Below are positions 35,501 through 44,346 of a stretch of DNA of 64,000 nt, piece by piece. The translations under genes and the position numbers were made by a program. This DNA is from Methanosarcina acetivorans C2A (GTDB lineage: Archaea > Halobacteriota > Methanosarcinia > Methanosarcinales > Methanosarcinaceae). Positions within the stretch are counted from its first letter, which is position 1, and each line of letters starts with the position of its first letter. The notes beneath the pieces were generated by a model, which saw only the letters and a program-made list of their open reading frames with translations, was not told the origin of the DNA and searched no databases. The stretch is from assembly GCF_000007345.1 (NCBI RefSeq), contig NC_003552.1, forward strand, positions 372,001 through 436,000, written 5' to 3'.

Positions 35501-37737
35501 CACTGTACCGCAACAGTACGATACAACTCTATGACAATCTCAGCCTCGGAGAAGATCTCGGGGTTTCAACTGATGAATTGTCTGCCATGACAGATTCCGA
35601 ATTTGGGAACTTCCTTGACAGTGTGCTGCATGATTACCTGCACGAACTGCAGTCGGAACTCATGCCTTACGGTCTCCATGTATTCGGTGTTGCACCGGAA
35701 GACGAAAAACTTGTCTGTATGGTCAAATCCATGCTGGGTGATGATTTCACAGCCCATATCTATGCCGTGTTACCCGGGGACAGCGGAGATGACGAAGAGC
35801 GGGAAAATAAAGCGGATTCGGACGCCTTTTTACTTCTGAACGCTACTTTGCTCAATGGGACAAACGTGTCAACTGCCCAGCTTGAGATACTTAACCTTAC
35901 GAATGAAAGCATAACAGCAGACCTTGAACTGGCAACCGTGTATGCCAATAACCTTTCTCTGGCAACCCGTGAAATTGACCAGACCTTGAGAGCGCTAAAT
36001 GCGGAATACATCGAACCCGGAACCGGTAACGACCCGATACGTAATCCTGATGCTTTGCCCACAGGAAAGAACTTCTACAGCTTTGACCAGAGGACTATCC
36101 CGGATGAAGAGACCGAAGCCATGGGGCGTGCAGTTATCAACACGTGGCTTGACTCGTATTATGCAGAAAACGGCACCTATCCCACCAAAGTGGCCTTTGT
36201 CCTCTGGTCCGTTGAAACCATGCGCCATGAAGGACTGATGGAAGCACAGATTTACGAACTCCTTGGTGTGAATCTTAAAAGGACCAGCGGAAGGATAACA
36301 GGGTTTGAAGTTATTCCTGAGGAAGAGATGACGCACCCGAGAATTGATGTGTTGCTTGTGCCGTCGGGACTTTACCGTGACACTTTCCCGTACCAGCTTG
36401 AACTGATGGACAATGCGGTTCGCATGGTTGCCGACCTCAACGAGACGAATGAGACGAATTACGTCAGGATGAATTCGCTCATGATAGAAAGCGCAATGCT
36501 GGAAAGCGGGTACAATGAGAGTGTTGCACATTATATCTCAAGGTCCAGGATCTTCAGTGAAGCCGAAGGCACTTACGGTACCGGTGTGACAGAAGCCGTA
36601 GAGGCAAGTGATACATGGGAAAACACATCCGAGATTGCTGACCTGTTCATTTCCAGGATGTCAAATGTTTACGGAGCGGATGTATGGGGAGACAATTATG
36701 AGGATGTATTCAAGCTCAACCTGATGGAAGTAGATACAGCTATCCACAGTGATACGTCTAACCTCTACGGTCTCATGGACAACGATGACTACTACCAGTA
36801 TCTCGGCGGTCTCGGGCTTGCCGTAAAAACGCTGAGTGGTGTGGGTCCTTCAATGTTTGTTGCAGACTTCACAAGTGTGGACAACCCTGAGATAATCACC
36901 CTTGGAGAGGCCTTCAGTAAAGAGCTGACAGCCAGATACCTCAATCCGAACTGGCTTAACGGGATGATGGAGTATGATTATGCCGGGGCCAGGGAAATGA
37001 TGAAGGCTGTTGAGTATATGTGGGGCTGGGAGGCAACTACCCCTGACCTGGTAACGGATTCGGACTGGGACAAAATATATGAGACAATGATACTTGACTC
37101 GCAGAATGTCGGTGTGGACGAATTCCTTAAGGAAAATGCATACCAGTACCAGTCCATAACAGCGAGGATGATCGAAACCATAAGGAAAGATTCCTGGGAT
37201 GCTTCGGATGAAGTGCTGCAGAATCTGGTAGCCGAATACGTAGAATCTGTGGCTGAAAATGGGGTTACCTGCTGTCACCATACCTGTGGAAATTCCCTGC
37301 TTGACGACTATGTCCAGGGTATAATGTCCATTCCGGGGGTTGTTGATGAGGAAACAGCAGAAAAATATAAGGAACTGATGGAGGAAGCTACGCAAGCTTC
37401 TCAGTCTCCCAGTGAGAGCAGTAGCAGCAGTAGCAAAGGTCACCAGACAAGTGTTGCCGAAAAGCTCAACCAGACTTCTACAAGCAGTGCAGAAACTGCC
37501 AGCAATCAGACTGTTCAGGACTCAGACGCAGGATATGGTGTTGATTCTCCAGAGCTCGCTCCGGATGCCCGACAGGTTGCAGATTCCAATTACGTGGAGG
37601 GCTATGAGATGCAGAAAGAATCGGTTGAATCAGAAAGTAGTGGCATGTCTTTTTCGGGTGCAGACATTTTAGGGACCCTTTTTGTGCTGGTAGCAGCCGG
37701 TGGAATTTATCTGGGGTTCCGGAAAAAGAAGTTTTAA
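32536..37737 (+). CDS. Exported, membrane-anchored CobN/BchH-family chelatase-like protein (first copy)
   Basis: A 1733-residue protein related to the large subunit of cobalt and magnesium chelatases. A signal peptide (residues 1-29, ending APVSAED) precedes an N-terminal domain of ~140 residues, a Thr/Ser-rich linker and the CobN body. Body motifs include YYNHEGGKNNIGASYLDIG, HFGTHGTQEWLPG (from His894), NVGEGTQAKRRGNAVIIDHLTPP, RIDVLLVPSGLYRDTFPYQ and a CCHHTC motif (1579-1584). A Ser-rich stretch leads to a C-terminal membrane helix and RKKKF. Intracellular CobN needs CobS/CobT ATPases; none is here. The likely location is outside the cell. Substrate could be a corrinoid or another tetrapyrrole. 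Confidence 0.85.
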   Translation: MFRKKGEPGRKLFYVLILFLLFSAPVSAEDNKINITYISLSQSDALELASQTNTYSGSIGYTWISAYNSSTYGASDELLAAGESGFFETQDVVLCDMFWEPVYTPMEESFKAASDNGTVFLAIRSSDTPSYFVYDTNGSIDDPICNYYNNMGTKGDGLENAENLLIYLATEYGGLSETGTDSQNTDNNSGNESLVNTTSPTASLPTTNATDSSSTNMNIGNKFLFILGTEFNDPALSNAALNPDISSELDITIFTKNDSVPEGFDFSGYSVIFIESQEESVFEGWETGIASAKANGSMVIGYDLSSNFTLSNVDLYSENYTDIERYWVQGGETNMENMLKEMGQKFSGSWTNETFTPEIVQAKTNMTYIINSDVEISFMEDVLAERQVITDRFNVKVMTGTEAINNDIDVSNDDVIILYMVGANELPELKDKLLEAQANGAQIGMFGMLADVYGIATFDMEASPYDVLKEYRVNSGYENMENWIRCTGAVLEDVYIQYAPAQAPDVPKNGIYHPDAFPRIFENCTEYLGWYAEHGYDPSAITIGIISNDFGQTNISFTAEDALIRELKSRGCNVIHTTDDVCAGNLDIFTRDGEVLVDAIISMKGFYLNYDDHEKAVEYLQETYNVPVLKAVTDYYQSPEEYLANTQGLSSTSIPSQVTQPEIDGLTDYIWIAGRTQNDEGTYYYEPLTYQVEWICDRAISWAELGKMDNDAKKISIIYYNHEGGKNNIGASYLDIGSSFTLLLDDMQAAGYDLGNNSIPNGSEFIDLFITSRNVGTWAPGELEEVVESGYVTLFPVEEYLEWYSTLPESVRAEVEETWGEAPGDVMTYENGSGKYFVIPTIQLGNINFIPQPTRSKLSDESLTYHNSSIPPTHQYLATYFWINNVYDADAIIHFGTHGTQEWLPGNEVGLWRYDYPSLMVAETPVVYPYIMDNVGEGTQAKRRGNAVIIDHLTPPIVEAGLYGDLATMHEKIHNYEDSKVDNETEMMALYRNSTIQLYDNLSLGEDLGVSTDELSAMTDSEFGNFLDSVLHDYLHELQSELMPYGLHVFGVAPEDEKLVCMVKSMLGDDFTAHIYAVLPGDSGDDEERENKADSDAFLLLNATLLNGTNVSTAQLEILNLTNESITADLELATVYANNLSLATREIDQTLRALNAEYIEPGTGNDPIRNPDALPTGKNFYSFDQRTIPDEETEAMGRAVINTWLDSYYAENGTYPTKVAFVLWSVETMRHEGLMEAQIYELLGVNLKRTSGRITGFEVIPEEEMTHPRIDVLLVPSGLYRDTFPYQLELMDNAVRMVADLNETNETNYVRMNSLMIESAMLESGYNESVAHYISRSRIFSEAEGTYGTGVTEAVEASDTWENTSEIADLFISRMSNVYGADVWGDNYEDVFKLNLMEVDTAIHSDTSNLYGLMDNDDYYQYLGGLGLAVKTLSGVGPSMFVADFTSVDNPEIITLGEAFSKELTARYLNPNWLNGMMEYDYAGAREMMKAVEYMWGWEATTPDLVTDSDWDKIYETMILDSQNVGVDEFLKENAYQYQSITARMIETIRKDSWDASDEVLQNLVAEYVESVAENGVTCCHHTCGNSLLDDYVQGIMSIPGVVDEETAEKYKELMEEATQASQSPSESSSSSSKGHQTSVAEKLNQTSTSSAETASNQTVQDSDAGYGVDSPELAPDARQVADSNYVEGYEMQKESVESESSGMSFSGADILGTLFVLVAAGGIYLGFRKKKF

Positions 37738-37748
37738 ATTCCTGTGTG

Positions 37749-37782
37749 AAATACGGCGCAATATAACCGCCGTATTTTTTTC
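37749..37782 (+). terminator. Hairpin terminator after the first CobN-like gene
   Basis: AAATACGGCG (37749-37758) pairs perfectly with CGCCGTATTT (37768-37777), followed by a run of T. Copies of the same hairpin occur at 38106 and 44315. Confidence 0.8.
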
Positions 37783-37877
37783 TTTTTGTCTGTTCCGAAT
37801 CCATATTTTTTAGTTCGGTTTAATTGCAAACTTCTGGAATTAAATATCTGATGAGCCAGGAGTTCTAGTTATTTGGC

Positions 37878-37943
37878 ATGAAAGTACTTTATCTTTCATT
37901 TTTTGTGCCTGTTATTCAGAGAATTTCATGTTCGTTTTATCAG
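37878..37943. repeat. Dispersed hairpin repeat, copy 1
   Basis: Begins with the inverted repeat ATGAAAG...CTTTCAT and continues TTTTTTGTGCCTGTTATTC then a TTTCATGttCGTTTTAT end. Related copies are at 38197, 53613 and 63030. No ORF. Confidence 0.7.
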
Positions 37944-37981
37944 AATGCTCCAGGTTTTTGATACATTATATGGGGATAAAA

Positions 37982-38083
37982 ATGCAAGAAATATCTATAA
38001 TGATATCGATTTTTGTTTTATTCTTGTTAACCTCGTTATCCACTGCTCTGTATTTGTGGAGCCCGTACAGAATTCAGGAGTAA
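37982..38083 (+). CDS. Small membrane protein ORF, possible relic of a CobN-like C-terminus
   Basis: A 33-residue ORF with ATG behind GGGGAT at good spacing: a hydrophobic helix (SIFVLFLLTSLSTALYLW) and a short polar tail. The DNA at its end (ATTCAGGAGTAAAAAGTTTT then GTGAAATACGG) resembles the 3' ends of both CobN-like genes, and it has the same type of terminator. It is either a small membrane protein or the last trace of a third CobN-like gene. Confidence 0.35.
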   Translation: MQEISIMISIFVLFLLTSLSTALYLWSPYRIQE

Positions 38084-38105
38084 AAAGTTTTGTAATTGTA
38101 TGTGA

Positions 38106-38142
38106 AATACGGTACAAAATAATTCTTGCTGTATTTTTTCTT
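38106..38142 (+). terminator. Terminator hairpin, third related copy
   Basis: AAATACGG and CTGTATTT (with one G-U pair) flank a ~16-nt loop and are followed by a T-run. It is homologous in sequence to the terminators after both CobN-like genes. Confidence 0.6.
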
Positions 38143-38196
38143 TTTCCCGGCTTTGAGTCCGAATTTTTCCGAAATTCGACTTATTTTTGTCTTGAC

Positions 38197-38262
38197 ATGA
38201 AGGTACTTTCAATTACTTTCATTATTTGTTCCTGTTATTCGAAGAGTATCATGTGTGTTTTT
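38197..38262. repeat. Dispersed hairpin repeat, copy 2
   Basis: ATGAAGGTACTTTC...ACTTTCAT inverted repeat followed by TTGTTCCTGTTATTCGAAGA and ATCATGTGTGTTTTTTTA. It lies about 90 bp after a terminator, as copy 1 does, so terminator and repeat were duplicated together. Confidence 0.65.
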
Positions 38263-38593
38263 TTAATTAAGGCACATTTTCATCACAATTCTGGTGATAA
38301 TGTTGTAAAATTGCCTTTTTACTCTAACTGCTAACAATTATGAGCTGAAAACCGTCTTTTATATATTTTTTCCCACAATGCTTCAAATGTCGAATCTATT
38401 AAACAGAGTCGGTTGCTCTTTATTTTTTCTGGAAGTTCTGGAGTTGGATTTTATGTCGGAACCGAGAGCTTTTACTTTTATATTTAAATATTGACGGCTG
38501 TTTCTGTGTAAGTTCCGATATTAGAATAAATTTAAATTAAAATCATAATATGAACTCAGCACCCTGATCGTTTTTCTTCGGGGTGAAGGATTC

Positions 38594-38758
38594 ATGATAT
38601 TTTCTGGGGATAAGATGCATATGGCACAAAGTAGGTTTCTGTTTTTGCGTGCAGTGGTTCTTTTACTGCTAGCACGGAATGTATTGACTGCTGAAAAAAA
38701 GATAAATAACTGTAATTTTTCTTCCGTAAGGTTCCAGGACTCCTGGCAAATTAACTGA
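38594..38758 (+). CDS. Small exported ORF, possible N-terminal relic of a CobN-like gene
   Basis: A 54-residue ORF starting at ATG 38594 behind GGTGAAGGA and ending 8 bp before the second CobN-like gene. It has a signal-like hydrophobic core (FLFLRAVVLLLLARNVLTAE), then KKINNCNFSS, resembling the AEDNKINITYIS region after the signal peptide of the first CobN-like protein. It may be the leftover 5' end of a deleted third copy, or a translated leader. Confidence 0.35.
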   Translation: MIFSGDKMHMAQSRFLFLRAVVLLLLARNVLTAEKKINNCNFSSVRFQDSWQIN

Positions 38759-38766
38759 GGGATAAT

Positions 38767-41700
38767 ATGAATAAAATTCTCCATCTGTTGTTCCTTAGCG
38801 CATTTCTTTTTCTGGTGTTTACGCCAGGGGTGCTGGCAGAAGAACAAACAACAAATATAGCTTACATCAGCTACGCCCCAAATGAAGCACTTGAGAAGGC
38901 AAGTGAGACAAATGCTCATAGTGATCTCATCAATTACACCTTCATCAATTACTATAATGCAACTTCAAATGGAATAAGTGACGAGCTTCTGCAAGCAGCT
39001 GAAACCGGCTTTTTGGAAACTCAGGATGTCATTTTCTGTGATTATATCGGAAGCACAATTTTGGAAGATCCGGTAATAAATGAAACCCTGCTAAATGCTC
39101 ATAACAGGGGTACGGAACTGTATACCGTGAGGACAATGGGGAAGCCTCCTGATTACTTTGATTATATTTCCGATGGCAATTCTAACGACCCCATCTGCAA
39201 CTATCTTAACAACATGGGTACTGAAGGTGAAGGTCTTGAGAATGCAGAGAACTTGCTTTTTTATCTTTCAATTAAAAACAAAATAACTTATATCAGCTAC
39301 ATTCCCAATGAAGCACTTGAAAAGGCAAGTGAGACTAATGGTTATAGAGATTTCATTGAATACACCTTCATCAATTACTATAATGCTACTTCAAACGGAA
39401 TAAGTGACGAACTCCTTCAAGCCGCTGAAACTGGCTTTTTGGAAACCCAGGACGTCATTTTCTGTGATTATATCGGAAGCACAATTTTGGCTGATCCGGT
39501 AATAAATGAGACCCTGATAAGTGCCCATAACAGGGGTACGGAACTGTATACCGTGAGGACAATGGGTACGCCTCCTGATTACTTTGATTATATTTCCGAT
39601 GGAAATACTAACGACACTATATGCAACTATCTCAACAACACGGGTACCGAAGGTGAAGGTCTTGAGAATGCGGAAAATCTGCTGATACACCTTGTAAAAG
39701 ATAAACTAAATCTCCAGAATACTTCAGTTGTGGACAACGACACAAATGTAGACAGTAATGAGTTCTTATTTGTCCTGGGTACGGAGTTCAATGAGCTTGC
39801 CTTAGGTAATGCAGCTTCAAATACTAACGTTTCAGCCGAACTGAACATAACCATATTCACGCCTGATAATCCTGTGCCTGATGGCTTCGATTTCTCCGGG
39901 TATGGAGTTATTTTTCTCGAGTCACAGGACGAATCAGTGGTATCCGGCTGGACTTCGAGTATAAATTCTGCCAAAGCGGGAGGTTCGAAGGTCATAGGAT
40001 ATAACCTCTCATCAAATATCACCCTGCCGAATGTTGACCTGTATTCTGAGAACTACACGGAAATCGAAAGGTACTGGATACAGGGCGGTGAAACTAACAT
40101 GGAGAACATGCTCAGGGTCATGGGGCAGAAGTTTGCAGGTTTATGGACGGGAGAAGAGATCCCTGAGCCAGTGCTGATGCAGGAAAAAGTTAACATGACC
40201 TTCATTATTGGTGCTGACTCAAATGCATATTATCTCAGTAATGTCATCGATGAGAGAAGTGTGATCACTGATCTTTTCAACATAAACCTCATGAGTGGTA
40301 GCGATGCTGTTGCAAACTTCACTGATGCTTCAGACCAGGACTTCATAGTATTGTATATGATAGGCGCTGGTGACATATCCGCGTTGATGGACGTATTGTC
40401 CGATGCAAAGAACAATGGTGTACAGATCAGCCTCGGAAGTAGTGATGATGCATACGGGATAAGCACTATAGACACGCTCAATCCTCCTCATAATGTGATT
40501 GTGGACTATCTTGCTACTGACGGGGACACAAACATGGAGAATCTGATCCGTTACATGGCAGCAGAGCTTGATGATGTATATATACAATATTCACCTGTGG
40601 AGTCTCCGTCAATTCCAGACGATGGTATCTATCATCCGGATGCTTTTCCAAGGACCTTTGCGAACAGTACCGAATATCTGGAGTGGTATGCCAATCACGG
40701 GTATAACGAATCTGCACCCACAATAGGTATCATAAGCTACGAAATCCAAAAAGAACCTGTCTATCTTACTACGGACGATGCAATTATAAGGTATCTTGAA
40801 TCAAGGGGCTGCAATGTTATCTATACCACCGATCTGGTATGTAATGACGATGTTGATTATTTCACCAGAGATGGAGAAGTGCTTGTAGATGCTATTATCC
40901 ACCTGAAGGCTTTCTATTTGAATTATACCGATCAGGAAGCGGGTGTGGAATATCTTCAAAAATACAACGTGCCTATACTGAAAGGAGTACAGGATCCGTA
41001 CACAACACCGGATGAATACTATAACAGTACCCTTGGAATAGATACGATGAGCCTTCCGTCTATGGTAACGCAGCCTGAGATTGACGGGTGCCTTGATTTC
41101 ATCTGGATCAGTGGAAGCGTGGTTAATCCGGAAGATGATGATCAAACATATTATCAGCCTATTACAGGACAGGTACAATGGTTATGTGATCGTGCAATAG
41201 GATGGGCAGAACTTGGAAGGACCAGTAATAAGGACAAGAAAGTCAGCATCCTGTATTACAACCATGACGGAGGAAAGGAGAACATCGGTGCAAGTTACCT
41301 CGATATCGGTTCAAGTTTCACGTTACTGCTCGAACGGATGCAGGCAGAAGGCTATGATATAGGCAACGGTACCATCCCAAACGGCAGTGAGTTCATTGAC
41401 CTGTTCATCGAAAGCAGGAATGTCGGTGCATGGGCTCCCGGAGAACTTGAGAAGGTCGTCGATTCCGGCATGGCCACCCTCTTGCCTGTTGAGGAATATC
41501 TGCCCTGGTACAGCACTTTACCGGAATCTGTCAGAGCCGAAGTTGAGGAAACCTGGGGTGAAGCACCCGGCGATATAATGGTATATGAGAACGAGAGCGG
41601 GAAGTATTTCGTAATACCCACGGTGCAGCTCGGGAATGTCAACTTCATCCCGCAGCCAACCAAAGCAAAGCTCTCTGATGAATCCCTAATATATCATAAT

Positions 41701-44304
41701 TCTTCAATACCGCTAACGCACCAGTATCTTGCAGCGTACTACTGGATCAACGAAATATATGATGCCGATGCAATTGTCCACTTTGGAACACACGGGTCCA
41801 TGGAATGGTCCCCCGGAAAAGAAGTCGGCCTGTGGGAATATGACTATCCGTCAATCTGTGCAAATGACACACCTATAATATATCCGTACATTATGGACAA
41901 TGTTGGTGAAGGAAGCCAGGCCAAACACCGTGGTTTTGCAGTTATCATAGACCACCTGACCCCGCCAATCATCGAAGCCGGCCTCTATGGTGATCTTGCC
42001 ACGATGCATGATAAGATACACAGTTACACCAATTCAAGAAGCCTGAATGATACTGCAATGGCAGCAATGTATCGAAACACTACGACACAGTTGTATGAGA
42101 ACCTCAGCCTTGGAGTAGACCTGGGAGTTTCAACTGACGAATTGAATAATATGACAGACGATGAGTTTGAAGACTTTGTAAGTAATAATGTCCACGAATA
42201 TTTACATACACTGGAATCGGAACTCATGCCTTATGGTGTCCATATCTTTGGTGTGGCGCCTGAAGATGAAAAGCTCGTCTGTATGATAAAATCCATGCTG
42301 GGTGATGACTTTACAGATCATATCTATGATGTGCTGCCCGAGAACAACGGAACCGAGGAAGACCGGGACGATGAAGCAGATGCTGATGCGCTCTTGCTTT
42401 TGAATGAGACAATACTCAACGGAACAGGTGTCTCTGATGCCCAGCTCAAGGTACTGGGCCTCACAGATGACAATATAACAGCGGACCTTGAGCTGGCACT
42501 TGAATATTCCGAAAAGCTGGCTATGACAACCCGTGAGATAGACCAGACCATACGGGCACTGGATGCAGAGTACATAGAGCCCGGTGTAGGAAACGATCCG
42601 GTCCGCAACCCTGATGCAATACCAACAGGCAAGAACTTCTATGGTTTTGACGAGAGGAAATTCCCGGATGAAGAGACCAGTGCTATGGGTGCTATCCTTG
42701 CAGACCAGCTGGTAGCTGATTACTATGCCAATAATGGCGCTTACCCTAGCAAAGTGTCATACGTCCTCTGGGCCATGGAGACACTGCGCCATGGCGGACT
42801 TATGGAAGCCCAGATCCATTCTCTCCTGGGAGTCGAACCAATAAGAGATGACGGACGCATTACCGGTTTCAAAGTAATACCCCTGGAAGAGATGAACCAT
42901 CCCAGGATAGATGTACTGATCCATTCCTCTGGATTGTACAGGGATACCTTCCCCTATCAGCTGGAGCTGATCGATGAAGCTGTCCGCATGGTTGCCGGAC
43001 TGAACGAGACCAATGAAACAAACTACGTCAGATGGAATTCCTTAAAGATGGAAGATGCACTCCTGGAAAAAGGCTACAATGAGAGCCAGGCAGAGTACCT
43101 TTCAAGATGCAGGATCTTCAGCGAGGCCCCAGGAAACTATGACAACGGTATGGAAGATGCGATTGCAGCAAGTGATACCTGGGAGAATGAATCCGAACTC
43201 GCCGACCTGTTCATATCAACATCATCCTACATCTATGGACAGGATGTATGGGGAGATGGCTATGAAGATGTGTTCACTCTGAACCTCATGGATGTTGATT
43301 CAGCTGTGCACAGCGACTCATCGAACCTGTTCGGTCTGCTTGATGGTGACGGTTACTATGGTTATCTGGGAACTATCGGGCTTACAGTAAGGTCGCTCAC
43401 AGGAGAAACACCTGAATTGTATATAGCCAACCAGGAAAACACGGATGGTCTTGAGGTTATGACACTGAAGGAAGCATTGAGGACAGAGCTACGTTCAACT
43501 GACTTCAATCCTGCATGGATTACCGGGATGATGGAGGGTGATTATGCAGGTGCCAGACAGATAATGAAAGCGGTTGAATATTTGTGGGGATGGGACGTAA
43601 CGAATCCGGATATAATCACAGATTCTGACTGGGAGGAGATATATGACGTCTACATCAACGACAAGTACGACCTTGGTGTAGACGAGTTCCTGAAAACAGA
43701 GAATCCGTATCAATACCAGTCTATAACCGCAAGGATGCTTGAAACTGCAAGAAAAGGTTACTGGGATGCTTCCGAAGAAGTGATCCAGAGTCTGGTAAAA
43801 GAATATGCGGAATCCGTAGTTAAAGATGGGGTCACCTGCTGCCACCACACCTGTGGAAATTCCCTGCTTGATGAATACATTCAGGGCGTAATGTCAGTTT
43901 CTGGTGTTGTTGATGCGGAAACAGCAGAAAAATATAAGGAATTGATGCAGGAAGCTACACAAGCTTCTCAGTCGTCCAGTAAGAGCAGCAGTCACAGCAG
44001 CAAAGGACACCAGACAAGTGTTGCTGAAAAACTCAACCAGACCTCAAGCACCGGGGAATCGGTCAGCAACCAGACTGTTCAGGACTCGGATGCAGGTTAT
44101 GGGGTAGATTCTCCAGAGCCTGCGCCTGAAATGAAGAAAGCTGCAGATTCCAATTACGTGGAGGGCTATGAGATGCAGAAAGAGGCTGTTGAGGACAGCG
44201 AAAGCGGAGGTATGTCTTTCTCTGGCGCTGACATCCTTGGAACTCTCTTTGTGGTGATAGCAGCCGGTGGAATTTATCTGGGATTCAGGAAAAAGAAGTT
44301 TTAA
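38767..44304 (+). CDS. Exported, membrane-anchored CobN/BchH-family chelatase-like protein (second copy)
   Basis: A 1845-residue paralogue of the first copy. A signal peptide ends at about residue 24 (GVLAEE). The N-terminal ~140-residue domain occurs twice in tandem (about residues 31-171 and 172-312), nearly identical in DNA. The CobN body follows, with YYNHDGGKENIGASYLDIG, HFGTHGSMEW (from His1005), EGSQAKHRGFAVIIDHLTPP, RIDVLIHSSGLYRDTFPYQ and the CCHHTC motif (from Cys1691). The Ser-rich stretch and C-terminal helix with RKKKF match the first copy almost exactly. The ATG has GAGGG upstream. No ATPase partner is adjacent. Confidence 0.85.
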   Translation: MNKILHLLFLSAFLFLVFTPGVLAEEQTTNIAYISYAPNEALEKASETNAHSDLINYTFINYYNATSNGISDELLQAAETGFLETQDVIFCDYIGSTILEDPVINETLLNAHNRGTELYTVRTMGKPPDYFDYISDGNSNDPICNYLNNMGTEGEGLENAENLLFYLSIKNKITYISYIPNEALEKASETNGYRDFIEYTFINYYNATSNGISDELLQAAETGFLETQDVIFCDYIGSTILADPVINETLISAHNRGTELYTVRTMGTPPDYFDYISDGNTNDTICNYLNNTGTEGEGLENAENLLIHLVKDKLNLQNTSVVDNDTNVDSNEFLFVLGTEFNELALGNAASNTNVSAELNITIFTPDNPVPDGFDFSGYGVIFLESQDESVVSGWTSSINSAKAGGSKVIGYNLSSNITLPNVDLYSENYTEIERYWIQGGETNMENMLRVMGQKFAGLWTGEEIPEPVLMQEKVNMTFIIGADSNAYYLSNVIDERSVITDLFNINLMSGSDAVANFTDASDQDFIVLYMIGAGDISALMDVLSDAKNNGVQISLGSSDDAYGISTIDTLNPPHNVIVDYLATDGDTNMENLIRYMAAELDDVYIQYSPVESPSIPDDGIYHPDAFPRTFANSTEYLEWYANHGYNESAPTIGIISYEIQKEPVYLTTDDAIIRYLESRGCNVIYTTDLVCNDDVDYFTRDGEVLVDAIIHLKAFYLNYTDQEAGVEYLQKYNVPILKGVQDPYTTPDEYYNSTLGIDTMSLPSMVTQPEIDGCLDFIWISGSVVNPEDDDQTYYQPITGQVQWLCDRAIGWAELGRTSNKDKKVSILYYNHDGGKENIGASYLDIGSSFTLLLERMQAEGYDIGNGTIPNGSEFIDLFIESRNVGAWAPGELEKVVDSGMATLLPVEEYLPWYSTLPESVRAEVEETWGEAPGDIMVYENESGKYFVIPTVQLGNVNFIPQPTKAKLSDESLIYHNSSIPLTHQYLAAYYWINEIYDADAIVHFGTHGSMEWSPGKEVGLWEYDYPSICANDTPIIYPYIMDNVGEGSQAKHRGFAVIIDHLTPPIIEAGLYGDLATMHDKIHSYTNSRSLNDTAMAAMYRNTTTQLYENLSLGVDLGVSTDELNNMTDDEFEDFVSNNVHEYLHTLESELMPYGVHIFGVAPEDEKLVCMIKSMLGDDFTDHIYDVLPENNGTEEDRDDEADADALLLLNETILNGTGVSDAQLKVLGLTDDNITADLELALEYSEKLAMTTREIDQTIRALDAEYIEPGVGNDPVRNPDAIPTGKNFYGFDERKFPDEETSAMGAILADQLVADYYANNGAYPSKVSYVLWAMETLRHGGLMEAQIHSLLGVEPIRDDGRITGFKVIPLEEMNHPRIDVLIHSSGLYRDTFPYQLELIDEAVRMVAGLNETNETNYVRWNSLKMEDALLEKGYNESQAEYLSRCRIFSEAPGNYDNGMEDAIAASDTWENESELADLFISTSSYIYGQDVWGDGYEDVFTLNLMDVDSAVHSDSSNLFGLLDGDGYYGYLGTIGLTVRSLTGETPELYIANQENTDGLEVMTLKEALRTELRSTDFNPAWITGMMEGDYAGARQIMKAVEYLWGWDVTNPDIITDSDWEEIYDVYINDKYDLGVDEFLKTENPYQYQSITARMLETARKGYWDASEEVIQSLVKEYAESVVKDGVTCCHHTCGNSLLDEYIQGVMSVSGVVDAETAEKYKELMQEATQASQSSSKSSSHSSKGHQTSVAEKLNQTSSTGESVSNQTVQDSDAGYGVDSPEPAPEMKKAADSNYVEGYEMQKEAVEDSESGGMSFSGADILGTLFVVIAAGGIYLGFRKKKF

Positions 44305-44314
44305 ATCTCCAGTG

Positions 44315-44346
44315 AAATACGGCGCAATAACCGCTGTATTTTTTTC
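44315..44346 (+). terminator. Hairpin terminator after the second CobN-like gene
   Basis: AAATACGGCG pairs with CGCTGTATTT (one G-U pair) across a short loop, followed by T7. It is the same terminator type as at 37749. Confidence 0.8.

Noticed and set aside
35995-36531. 178-residue minus-strand ORF inside the first CobN-like gene
   Set aside because: Antisense shadow of conserved CobN sequence; the CobN motifs run unbroken on the plus strand.
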